Shown here: one piece after another, positions 43,627 through 54,737 of the stretch | Layout: every line of letters starts with the position of its first letter | Position numbering within the stretch: the stretch's first letter is position 1 | From: Zasmidium citrigriseum | Lineage: Eukaryota > Ascomycota > Dothideomycetes > Mycosphaerellales > Mycosphaerellaceae | Length of the DNA stretch: 64,000 nucleotides | Assembly (NCBI GenBank): GCA_002786025.1 | Contig: NHNW01000029.1 | Span: 255,384 to 319,383 of the forward strand | Direction: 5' to 3' | Made by a program: the position numbers and the translations under genes | Notes under the pieces: model-generated | What the model was told of the DNA's origin: nothing | What the model saw: the letters and a program-made list of their open reading frames with translations, nothing else | Database searches by the model: none

Positions 43627-46600
43627 GCGTCAAAGAGCAGCAGCTAATTAGCTTCCAGACCAAGCAGGTAAATTGTCTCCAAACGCATACTGGGATCCAA
43701 TTCGCGAACAGTGGCAGAGCTGAGAGCTGGGCGTAGAGAAACGCCTTCCAGGACATTGTCCGCTCAGCCCTTTTGAATACAACCAAGTTCGATGGAAGCC
43801 TGACGAGACATCTCTTGGAACACATCCATAGCCTTGGTCCTGTTCGAAGTAGAGCCGCGCATATCATTTCAGGCTCTTGATGTCAGAGTGGCAGCCAATG
43901 TCGCCTTGCTCTGCTCTTCGAGCCTGGCCGCAGCCAATTCTTTCGACTTGGTACCCTTGGTAGTTGCTGCTTTGGAGAAATTGGCACCATTGAGAAAAGA
44001 GCGGCGAGAATCCCGGTCCTTAAGGCTTCATCGCATATTCGGGTCCTGGGAAAGTGTCCTGAGGACGAGGAAGGAAGAGGCTGAATGCGCGGAATCCATC
44101 GTGACTGCCATGAGAGCGAGTGGCCTAGGCAAGAGTGCAGTGTGAGACAGGAGCGGCAAGAGGTCCTCTTTGGTGGCAGCCTTTTGGCCAGAGTAGAGAA
44201 AAGGGATGGCAACAAGAAAGCACTCTTCTTCGAAATGATGGAGAGTCGTCGAGCGGTCTTTAAGGTGAGGTCCTCCCACCGCCGACATGCATCCATGGAG
44301 CCGATTGGGCGGACCCATGACAATGGCTCTGCCGGCTGGGGACCGATCTGCCACGAGACGCCTCGCAACGGGCCAACAAAGCCCGGCCACAGTGCCAAGA
44401 GGGCGTTGCTCACCGCACTTTGATCAAACTCCCTTCCAACATTGTCGTCTTCACTCCTTGTTTTGACGAACTTCCAAGCCCCAAGGTTCACACTACTGAA
44501 GGAATCGGTTGTCGGGCGGGCCTTCCGCTGCCGAAGCTCGTCCGCGTTGTATACCGCCCTGCCAAGAAAAAACAACCAGATGCCTTTTCTTCATCTTTGC
44601 TGGTCAAACGACCAAGTCAACATCAAAGAACCATATCAGCCCCAATCAGCGCCCCATCTCACAAGCTTTGGACACATGCAGGCGTCTCCACTTGTTGAGA
44701 GAGAGGAGATATCGCCGTCAGCCCGCATAGTGGCGTTGACACCCATCCAATGGCTGGGAGATGATCCACGCGGAGGCTAACGGGTGTTCTTCTTCAACAA
44801 CCAGATGACAACCAGATGACAACCACGAGTGGATCAAGTCGGACGTGCCTCCGGCTGTGACTGTTCTCTGCGATTCGGCTTGAATTGCGCCGCTCCCATT
44901 TCGGTGGCTGGAGTTTCTCTGGCATCTGCAACGGGAACTTGGCGCGTCTACGCCCATGTCGATTGTGCCGCTGATGACGACTTGAACAATGCTTTTGCAC
45001 GGGATGGCCGCTTTGCCTTGAGATCTAAGAGAATCACTCCTGATGACGCGTGTTTGCCGGTACTGGAAGGACCACAGCGTGAAGAATTCAGCAATCGCAA
45101 TTGCGTCGACGGCGCTGTTGACCACGCAGCATTCTTCGCGCACACTCAGAAGGTTCATGATCGGGAGTCTTCGTCCGGCAGAACAGCGGCCTGAAGTGCC
45201 TGCCTCCTCCTTTTGCGGGATTCAAAACATTGATTTCACGCTTGAGCTCCAGTCGCTCCTCGACGTCGAGACCATGTGCTCTTTACACAAGAGCTGGTTG
45301 ACTGGAAATGCGGAGTCTGCGATTCTCTCTGTACAGTCCGGTGAACCATCGGTTTGACACCTTCGCCATCTTGACACTATTGGGACCAATTGGCCTGGAG
45401 CTTCCTTCCACGCAGGCCTTGGAGCTGGAGTGTCGTCCTTCCTTGAGAGCCATCCCACATGAACATGTGAGCCACTTTGGCGCCTCGAACGCCTTTGCGA
45501 ATTGTCTTCGACTCTGCAAGAGCTTGGCCAGTGTCCTTCCATTGCAAACATCGAGCGACTTGTCTTCGGTTATCCATCAACATTCTCTCCTGGCGATCGG
45601 AACATTATTGGCCAGCGGCACATGTCCTGAGTCTGCAGTAACGGCGACGTTGCTGTCAGAGCACTCGAGTCAAGTTCAGGACACATGGCTCGAATCTTGC
45701 TTCCACTCTGTTACAGCCTTGGCGTTTCGACACAATGCGAGGCGCACACTGCGCTAATAGTAACAATGCCACGGCTTTCGACCCGCACTTTGATCAACGA
45801 GCGCTTGCTCTGACCAACATCGTCTCACCAAAGCGAGCCCTACGAAGTTGACAACATCGCACGTAGCGAGGAGTGGTCTGAGAGTCTTGCTGGGATTTCC
45901 ATGTTGCAGCTCTCAAACTGCCCCTGCCCGAGAACTTTATTTTCACAACTCATGCACCAGGCCGACGCACATCCTCCCCACGGTGTGGAGGACATTTTGA
46001 CGCGCAAACTCTCTATGCGAACAGTTGCTCTTACTCTTGGCTGACTACCACCTTACGATCAGACACACTTCGTCACACCGCTGTCGAAAGGCTACCGACT
46101 GACTCACGGTACTTCACCTCTTGCCCGGGCAGAAGACCAAAGTACCTCTAGTGTTGCTTCGAGCTACCGTGGCATCGACAATGGGAGCCAACATCGGAGA
46201 GATACTGCTGTTCACCAGGGATACGACGAGTTCAAGGACCGAAACAGGTTTAAGAGCTACCCGTGGTGTTACAGCTTGCTCATACATACTTGCCCGCTGT
46301 CTCATCATGACCGTCTACCACGGGCAAAACATACCTGGCCCGTTCGTCACGCATTATCACATGGAAAGCCGTGGTATCCAGTCATGTCGCTGCTCTCTGC
46401 CATTGATACCTTACCTGGCACGGAGGATGAGATTCGGCTCCTCTCTCCTGAACCAGCATACCTGGCCACGGCGTCATGCATTCCGATCAATTCTCAATGC
46501 TCGTTCGCTTGGTGAGAGCAATGCCTTGGAAGATCCTGTCAGAGCCTTATGTTTTGGGCAAGGACATTGTGCGGCACCGACGCGGCACCCATGACTTGTG

Positions 46601-46932
46601 TGACACTCCAGCCACATCTTTACCGTCTTTTCGAGAGCTCTCTCCACTCGATCAGGTGGCTCCAATGGGTGTTTATGGTGTTGCTGTCGGTGGGAGGTCA
46701 ACCCGGAACGTTCGGCTCTGTTGGATTGTTCACCATCCCTGCCATCATGAGACCTCCTCCATGGTCTCATCTTCGCCTGGGAGATGAGGGAATCTCGATG
46801 TTTGGGGTTTGAGGAGACGTCGATATAATACGGACCTTCGCCTCGGCGACAAAGCTTCGTGAGCTCGTGTTGATTTGTTCCTTCTCTCTCTCGCTGTCGT
46901 CTTGCTACAACCCCCCAAAGTCAACATCAGCC
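43627..46932. other. gene-poor stretch with a small tandem repeat
   Basis: About 3.3 kb. Frames of 100-230 codons occur on both strands but overlap each other and lack plausible domains. An 11-bp unit AACCAGATGAC is repeated in tandem at about 44799-44820. CGATATAATAC at about 46821-46831 may be the TATA region of the rhodopsin gene. Confidence 0.4.
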
Positions 46933-48359
46933 ATGAGCTTCTTACACGTTCGCGACAATGATGCGGTCCGCGACAACCCGCCAGTCGCCAATGGAAGGGT
47001 TGCAGACATTCACATCACTGAGCATGGCTCGGATGTAAGTCGCAAATGCGGATTTGACACTTCGAGTGTGCTAATGATGATAGTTCTACTACGCTGCTTG
47101 CGCTTTCATGGGTGAGTCTCTTCAAGGCTGTGATATGAAGCACCCGATTGCCAGAGGATCTTCATTTGTTGGTGCAAGTACTGATATTGATCGTCAGGCT
47201 TTGTGGGAATCATAATGATTGGCTTCTCCCTCACAAAACGTCGGACGGATCGTTTGTTCTACTACCTGACTGCCGCGATTAACATCACGGCAAGCATTGC
47301 CTATTACACGATGGGATCGAACCTTGGCTTCACGCCTATCGGCGTTGAGTTCCTGAGGATAGACTCCGATGTTCGTGGTTTCGAGAGACAAGTCTTCTGG
47401 GTTCGTTATGTTGATTGGTACGTCTCAGCAATTGGTCATTCTGATCCAACGAGTAACACTGCCAAAGGTTCATCACCACTCCTCTCCTCATTCTCGACTT
47501 GCTCCTCACCGCCGGTGTGCCTGCACCCACGATCCTTTGGTGTATATTCATGGATGAAGTAATGATAATCATGGGACTCGTTGGCGCTGTCACGGAGACT
47601 GGATACAAATGGGGTATATCTTAACGAAATGTCACTCTGCCAGAGCGAAAGACGTCTGACAGATTCGCAGGATTCTTTGCCTTTGGCTGCGCTGCCATGT
47701 TCAACGTCTTCTGGACGCTGGGGTGGCAAGGTCGCAAGTATGCCCGCCATCTCGGCAGCGATATCCATCGCTGCTACGTCGTCTGCGGTCTCTTAACGCT
47801 CATCGTCTGGCTCTGCTACCCAATCTGTTGGGGTGTTGCCGACGGCGGCAACGTCATTGCCCCTGACAGTGAAGCAGGTTCGTTTGCCCAAAGCACATTA
47901 CAGATAACAGCAGGCTAACCAAAGCAGTCTTCTACGGCGTCCTCGACATGCTCGCCAAGCCCTTCTTCTCCTTCGCCCTAATCTTCTTCCACCGTAACAT
48001 CGACCCCGCCCGCATGGGTCTCAAATTTCGCGACTACGACGAAGACTTCATGTACTCTGGCTGGGGCCGCGAGGAAACCCCCCGTGCGCCCGTCCCCGAG
48101 CACAAAGACGAGACCTCTCCTGGCGAAGGCGTGCGTGCTTCCGAAGGTGGTGCGGCGGCGGACGGTACGGCGACCAATGGAGCCGCTCATACTACTGCTC
48201 AAACTGCGTAAGTCGATCTTTTGCGATGATCCGAGTCCTCTTTTCAGAAGAGCTGCTGAGCTCGTGGTGAAGGCGCAAAGAGAGGACCTGGATCCCGTTC
48301 TTGCATTCGCGGCCGCAGTGGCATCGGGCCAGGAGGACTGGGGGCGACGCTACCGTTAA
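46933..48359 (+). CDS. microbial (type I) rhodopsin, probable light-driven proton pump
   Basis: A seven-helix retinal protein of the fungal opsin family. Seven exons (46933-47034, 47084-47111, 47198-47417, 47468-47613, 47671-47877, 47928-48207, 48248-48359) encode 364 residues. Helix C reads RYVDWFITTPLLILD, giving D116, T120 and D127 at the positions of bacteriorhodopsin D85, T89 and D96. L124 at the position of L93 fits green absorption. The retinal lysine is K245 in LDMLAKPFFSF, with D241 as the D212 equivalent. These are proton-pump residues, as in Leptosphaeria rhodopsin, and the lysine excludes the opsin-related chaperone-like group. A stop appears if exon 6 is read through, but a strong donor (GTAAGT) and acceptor (TTTTCAG) extend the cytoplasmic tail by about 37 residues. 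A tandem acceptor (AAG/CAG at 47921-47927) makes one residue uncertain. Confidence 0.93.
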
Positions 48360-48545
48360 CGTGTGAGGTGGACCGTTGTATTGAAGGTGATGGGAGGTGG
48401 CTGGCCCGGAAGGCTGTCAGCGGCGGCGAGTGTGGTCGATGAAGAATGTTTTTGTTGTTCTAATAGTATACCCTTTTGATTACCGTATGCGAGAAAGTCT
48501 TGATTTTTTTGAACTTCTAGTCTATTCTACTGCATCGCTGTACGC

Positions 48546-51380
48546 CTACAACGAAGGCTTGACTGGTGACGTCTGTTGACCTCGCCACTCACCGCCAAGC
48601 CATGTCACACTTAGCTTGTGCTCATCGCCGACTCGCAGCCCAGTCACTTTCGTGCAGACGAGCTGCCCAGGCAGCATTTCGAAGCCATTGTCGTCAAGAG
48701 TGACATCGTCCACCATGGAGTCTGGGCCATTAATCTCCAAGAGAACACCCTTCAGCGCCACGTTCGACCGCAGCTGAGCAAACATCTGGCCCCTTTTAGT
48801 CACAAGCTTGACTTCCAGGCCCGATGACCGGGTAAACGGTACCTCTTTCAGAGGCTCATGGAAGTTGACACTTTGATCGATGGCCTCACGTCCGCCCTGC
48901 ATTCGAATGAGGTCCAAAGCAAAGACAATGTCTTTGTATCCCTGATCAGACTTCAGGCCAACCAAGTTCGGATCGATAACCCCAAGCTCCAGGCTTCGAT
49001 TTTGCGGCAACATGATGCCCTTGTGCAGCACGTGAGACCAGACTTCCTTCCCGCCAGCGACATTCCACGCGCGGATCAACACGTCAACGACGACTGCTTC
49101 CAGGGAGGTATTGACAGCCCACGCCTCCAGATAGACACTGCCATGATTGTTCATCCTCTGCAGGCCAGCCTTAACGGGCTTGTTCTCCCTTTTCATCGCC
49201 CAGAATGCCATCTTCGGTCGGAGGTTTGAATCGATCAGACTCCACGATGTCACTGGGTAGCAATCATTCAGTTGCCAGATCAAAGCTCCACCGCAGAATT
49301 CCTTGCCATCGCCACGCCATAGTCGTTTCCAGGATCGAAAAGCCGTGGCAACGGTCTCGCTTTGAAGTAGCTGAGTGCAGTGGATGTATCTCGACAGATT
49401 GTGTCTGTCGAGAGGCAAGTTGTCTTCGCAGTACTTGTGCAGTGTCTCGGCACCACCTCCACATTTGTTATGGAATTGGACGAATTCGTCTTCCGCATAG
49501 TCTCGCCCATCCGCCAGCCTATCGTTCGCAGGAAAGAACTCTTGAGCTGTACGAAGACACGGCATTGCTTGCATACCAAACTCACTCACGAAACGTCCGC
49601 TAAGTTTGGGAAAGTCCTGATACGGGAATTTCTCCATATGCCAGACGTGCCATTGGTGAATGTCCCCCTCGGTCGGGCTGTTACACATGTCACCGCCAAA
49701 GGGTGATCCCGGCCAGTATGGGACATCTGGAACAAATTCCTGACAGATCCTGGGCAGCAAATGCTCGTATGTATACCGAGCCGGGAACGGCGACTTGAGA
49801 ATAGCCTCTGGATCTGTCTCCTCGTGATCGTATTCAATAGAGCTGAGCAGCGGTATAACATAGTCCTCATTATTACCACACCAGAGAGCGATACAAGGAT
49901 GATGTCGAAGCTTTCGGAGGTTGTCTCTCACTTCGGCATCGATCTTATCGAGGAAGCTCTTATAGGCTGGGAACATGCCACAGGCGAACATGAAGTCTTG
50001 CCAGACGAGGATTCCCTGTTCGTCGCAGGCGTCGTAGAACGCTTCGTCTTCGTAGATGCCGCCTCCCCATACCCGAATCATCACCTGGTTTGATTCTTTG
50101 GCTGCGGCGATCCATTTTCGGTAGCGGGCTGGGGATATACGTGGTAGGAATGAGTCTCCTGGGATCCAGTTGGAGCCGGCGCCAAAGATGGGAGTGTTGT
50201 TGATCTTGAAATAGAAACTTGAGCCGTCTTGGTCTGAGAAGTCTTGTCGTGTGAGCTCGATCTTGCGAAGCCCAATACCGCGTGTGGTGACGTCTTGTAC
50301 GCTCTTAGCAGTCTCAGATGCGTAGAGGTAGGCCGTAAGATTGTACATGTTCTGGTCGCCATAGGTATGAGGCCACCATAGCTTGGGCCGCTTCACGGTG
50401 ATGGTAGTCGTTGATACCTTCGAGGATTTTACCTGCAGAGGGTGCAACGCAATGATGAATCCCGAATATTCCACTTCGACCATAGCATGGCTTGCACTGC
50501 CATCGACATCCAAGCTGACCTGGATACTGGCTTCTTCCAGATTGTCAGATACTGTGACGTGAGCAGACAGATCATTTATGCGCGATTGGAATAGCTCGAG
50601 ATGTACAGGTCGCCTGAGGTCAGAATATGCGTAAGCCTTCTCTCAGTACATGTCTTTCATTGATGGCACTCACCACAGGCCGCAGGTCATCAGCTTTGGG
50701 CCCCAGTCCCAACCTGCATGGAAATGAGATTAGCAGATGGTCTCCACATGAATACGGCGTTTCCTGTCGAACGTTTCATACCATAGTGATACTGCGCTTT
50801 GCGAGTAGCGAGTCGAGCTTCGCCGGAGTTGAAAGTCCCCCAGATATGATCTGAATGAACACATTCGGTCAGTATCGCTGTGCATAATGGATTTGAGGCA
50901 AAGCCACCTACCGGGATATTTAGCAACCTCTTCGTCTCCTTTCGCCTCGGCATTGTGGAAGGTGATAACCAGCAAATTCGGTTCCTGGTGCTTGTGAAGG
51001 ATATTGGAGACATCGACTCTGTGAGTAACGAACATGTTCTCGCACTTGAGGATCTCTCTGCCATTGAGCCAGACAGTCGCGTAGGTATCAAGGCCTTCGA
51101 AAACCAGGTGCTTCGCTATGGAGGCGTCTTGACGAGCATCTTCGGGCACAGTAAAGCTTGTGCGATACGTCCATACCTGCTCTCCAACCCATTGGACATC
51201 CTCCTCGTTCTTGGCCTGGAATGGGTCTGGAATGTCATTGAGCGCGATGAGATCCTGATGAACAGTCGAAGGTATTGGTTGAGCTGATCTCCATGACTTC
51301 GTGGCAGACGGAGCACTCTCGCTTTCTGCTCTGAACTCCCATCCTTGTGTTAGCTCCACTTCTCGCCGTGTGAATGTCAT
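48546..51380 (-). CDS. beta-mannosidase B (GH2)
   Basis: Releases terminal beta-mannose from manno-oligosaccharides by a retaining mechanism. Four exons (51380-50912, 50850-50782, 50713-50674, 50613-48546) encode 881 residues, the size of the intracellular fungal MndB clade. There is no signal peptide (MTFTRREVELTQGWEF). The N-terminal jelly-roll contains YHYGWDWGPK, built across two splice junctions. The catalytic barrel carries WLCGNNE-type LWCGNNE with the acid/base at about E442, and GRFVSEFGMQAMP with the nucleophile at about E537. It converges with the rhodopsin gene (186 bp between stops) and is divergent from an MFS transporter across a promoter with two CGGTCACCG sites. Confidence 0.94.
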
Positions 51381-51553
51381 ATTGCCCGCAGATAGGTGAT
51401 CGGATCGTCAGGTTGATCCCGAGCGTCGGTTTATGTAGGGTCTTTGGGGAAGTGCCATGGCTGGAAAGCCTTCAGCACGCCCTGTTCCATCGCGACGCGC
51501 ATACGGTAGTGTTGCTGGCCTGATGATTGACCGCATTGTATTATTGATGGGAA

Positions 51554-51562
51554 CGGTCACCG
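51554..51562. promoter_or_regulatory. CGG-N3-CCG inverted repeat, copy 1
   Basis: CGGTCACCG within ACGGTCACCGGT. The CGG...CCG layout is the classical half-site pair of Zn2Cys6 dimers. It lies between the divergent mannosidase and MFS genes. Confidence 0.45.
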
Positions 51563-51636
51563 GTCGACCCCTCTTCAATCATTCATTCGTGGTTCGGTGG
51601 CTGTTTTCTCCGGCCTGGCTGACTTTGCTCGACCAC

Positions 51637-51645
51637 CGGTCACCG
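51637..51645. promoter_or_regulatory. CGG-N3-CCG inverted repeat, copy 2
   Basis: CGGTCACCG within CACCGGTCACCGGT, 83 bp from copy 1 in the same divergent promoter. An extra ACCGGT half lies beside it. Confidence 0.45.
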
Positions 51646-52033
51646 GTCTGATCTCAGCAGCACAGACAGCTCAAGCTACCGGCCGATTCCGCTAGCTGGA
51701 TCTGGGTCACCGAAGCGTCCCAGGGCAGATTCCGATTGGCCTGCTAGTTCAATCTGGCCTGAAATCTGAGACTACTAACGGCCACAAAGTTGACTGATCT
51801 CCCAATGAACCTCAGCTTATCGAAAGTCACTCACACCGACCACTGATGGTCTAGACATGGCGCCATCGCTGTGAGACGGAAATGGCTTGCATACCGCCCA
51901 GAAACGGGTGATTCATTTTCTGGGGACCCCGCGATGTGTTTCCATCATTCGCAGAAAGTGCCTGCCACCCTGCGTGCATGAACGAGACGCAGCAGAGGGC
52001 CAATGAACGGAGTTAATAAGGTTCGAATACGAG

Positions 52034-54058
52034 ATGGTCTCACCTGAAGTATATGAAAAGGTCTTCACTTCCAGTTCTCAGGAAGCTCCTTCTCCACACA
52101 TTGGAGACCTTCCTGATTCTCCATCAACGGCCATGGCAGAAAAGGCAGACAACAATGCTATCGAACAGGCTCGCCCTGCGGCCGAAGACACCGAAAGCCT
52201 CGACAAAGCATCGGCACAAGGACGAGATGTTGACGATGCCTTTCGCTTTGCTGTCAATGGGAGTGATGTGACCTGGACGCCTGCCGAGGAGAGAAAAGTG
52301 AGATGGAAGATTGATGCTGTCATTCTGCCACTGGTATGCTTCATCGCTCTAATCTCTCCAGAGCAAAGCTGACCAAATTCCAGCTCTTCATAAGTGCTGT
52401 AGTTGGATACAGCGATGCTCAAGCATATGGATTTGCGGCACTGTTTGGCCTTGTGACCGACCTCAAGCTCTACGCTTTCAAGGTCGTGAACGGCCAGGCA
52501 GCTCTTGACCTTTCCAAATACTCCTTCTCCGCGGCAATTGCGAACCTGGGAGCGGTCGCCGGACAGTACCCACTGCTGGCTATTGCGCAGTATTTCTCCT
52601 ATGGAAAGTTCAATTGCTTCTTTGTCGTATATACTGGATTGATCTCCATCTTGACCATTGTCTGCAAGGACTATTCCAGTATTCTGGCGCTGAGGTCAGT
52701 CATTCAAACAGTCTCAATGACGCAAGTTAATCATCGCGGACAGATTCTTCTCTGGCTTCGCCACCGTCACTCAGCCGTTGGCAATTATCATTACTGCCAT
52801 GTGGTGGAAGACACAAGAACAGCCGCTGAGGGTGGGCTTCTTCATCGCTGGCTCTGCATTGGGCCAATTGGTGGGGCAAGGAGTAAGTCGGAAGTCCTAT
52901 CTCTCGCACAACGACTAACACCAAGGTGTTCAGGTCGATCTTGGAGCCACGAGCATTAAGGGTGTTTATGAAGCTAGCCCATGGAAGTGGATCTACGTGA
53001 TTCTAGGCTCCGTGACCATGGGCTTCGGTGTCATTGCCTTCTTCATCTTTCCAGCCACCCCAATGACCGCATGGTTCTTGACTCAGAAAGAGAAAGTCAT
53101 CGCTGTCCGTCGATTGATGACGAACAATACCGGGATCCAGACGAGGAAGTTCAAACTGAAGCAATTGAAAGAAGCCGCAATGGACCCACAGCTCGCCCTG
53201 TTAGGAGTATATGCCTTCGCCTTTGCGTTTGCGAACGCTGCTCTAGGAGCTTTTGGACCATATCTTATCACTTCGTTCGGTTACAGCAAACGACATGGTA
53301 TTGCTATGCTTATGCCAGCCACCGCAGTGGCCATGGTATCAATGGTCAGCTCAGGGTACTTGGGATCGAGGTTCCCAAGACATCGTATTCCGATCGCTAT
53401 GGTAAGATTGCTATGACACACCGGGAACATTGCTGATGATCACAGGTATATATCCTGCCATCGATCATCGGCAACTGCCTCTTGTGGAAGCTTGAGCGGA
53501 CCAACGTTCCAGGGTTGCTAGCAGGTCTCTATATTGTAAGTGGCAGATGTGAAAGTCGATCAAGATCTGAAGCTGATCCTCATCAGTCCACAACTTTCTA
53601 CGGGGCTCTCGTACAGCAGTTTTCCCTTCTCGCTGCGAATGTCGCAGGTCATACTAAGAAGTCTGTGACTAATGCCACAATCGTGCTGTTGGCCAATTTA
53701 GGTGGCTTCAGTGAGTGCACATGTACACAACTTCCGAAACCTTCCACTGACCTGGCTGTGTAGGCGGACCCTGGTCATATCATGGCGATGAAGCTGCTCA
53801 AGGCTATCCAACGGGACAGATATCTGCCTTGACTCTTCTCAGCGCAAGCGAGGCAGCATTCGCGCTGCTATGGTATGATCACTTTGCTCAGGATGAAGCA
53901 AAGCAGTGGCTGACTCATTTCGTAGGGTATACTATTACTACCAGAACAAGAAGAAGGCGGCGCTGCGCGAGGAACATCCCGAGCTCGCCAGTGACCCCAA
54001 CATCTCATTCATTGATCTGACGGATAAGGAGAACCCTGTCTTCAACTATGTCTGCTAG
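52034..54058 (+). CDS. MFS transporter, allantoate/dipeptide (Dal5-like, ACS) family
   Basis: A twelve-helix plasma-membrane permease of the anion:cation symporter group, whose fungal members import allantoate, ureidosuccinate, dipeptides or vitamins. Eight exons (52034-52333, 52384-52694, 52744-52882, 52934-53401, 53446-53535, 53587-53710, 53764-53872, 53926-54058) encode 557 residues with continuous frame. A polar N-terminus of about 95 residues leads to the family-typical ERKVRWKIDAVILPLLF. Later come PLAIIITAMWWKTQEQPLRV, GLYISTTFYGALVQQ, HTKKSVTNATIVLLANLGG and a cytoplasmic tail LREEHPELASDPNISFIDLT. The usual helix-1 DKSALNYA motif is replaced by ISAVVGYSDAQAYGFAA, so substrate choice may differ. 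The next gene is a peptidase, which would suit a peptide substrate. Confidence 0.9.
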
Positions 54059-54737
54059 ATGGGACCAAATTTCGCCATTTTGGGAAGGACGGGAAAGATC
54101 TGAACAGTCTTGTACATAACGCGATATGTCATATGAAAGAAACAAACGATGCACGAATGTATACATCCACATAGCGTCCAACGGGGTCTGCCACTTCTTC
54201 TGTTTCCAGACGTCGTGACTGAAATTCGGCTGCATCAAAGTAGCTTGACTTCTCTTGTGTTTAGGTCCTCAAGCCTTGATCACGAGCGCATGTTCGACTC
54301 CGCGAGCATGGTAATGCGAGTAGGCAGTGATCGTGTGCCGAGGCTGTTCTCTGGCCGATTCGGCCGACTTGTTCAATCGACGCCATCCCAAGATCCTTTC
54401 CTTGGTATTCATTGCAGATTGCAACATTAACGAGCAACTATACATCTCAGGGGAAGCCAAACTGCCGGTTTGGTCGTATATCTCGCACTTTTGTTCGGCG
54501 TCCGGTCACCGGTGGTCTGAGGCGTCGAAGGTGCATGCGGAGTCAGCCTTGCCAGAGCGAGGTCATACGGCGTAGCTCCATGAGGTACCATTGCCCGAAT
54601 GGATGAGGCAGTCAGAAAACAACACCTATGCAGTCTAGGCGAAGGCGTCTCGCATTCATATAGATGTCTACCGAGGCACACCGTACCAATTCAGAACCCT
54701 CAATCCCAGTCAATGAGCCGGACAAACAACGACAAAG
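54059..54737. other. intergenic, promoter of the S9 peptidase gene
   Basis: About 680 bp holding the third CGGTCACCG site (54503-54511), 227 bp before the peptidase start. No gene is seen. Confidence 0.45.
54503..54511. promoter_or_regulatory. CGG-N3-CCG inverted repeat, copy 3
   Basis: CGGTCACCG within TCCGGTCACCGGTGG. The 11-base core CCGGTCACCGG is identical to copy 2. Confidence 0.45.

Larger units (their letters stand above)
51381..52033. promoter_or_regulatory. divergent promoter, mannosidase / MFS transporter
   Basis: 653 bp between divergent start codons. It contains two exact CGGTCACCG inverted repeats (51554-51562 and 51637-51645). I see no gene or RNA in it. Confidence 0.5.

Noticed and set aside
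43883..44575. 230-codon open frame on the minus strand
   Set aside because: Ser/Arg/Leu-rich translation without structure; overlapping plus-strand frames are equally long, so chance is likely.
45308..45757. 149-codon open frame on the plus strand
   Set aside because: No splice context, promoter or family resemblance.
46121..46594. 157-codon open frame on the plus strand
   Set aside because: Cys/Arg-rich random-looking translation with no domain; it lies just upstream of the rhodopsin promoter.
48208..48211. Rhodopsin stop at 48209-48211
   Set aside because: A strong GTAAGT/TTTTCAG intron overlaps it, and the downstream frame continues in phase to 48359; the short form is kept only as a possible isoform.
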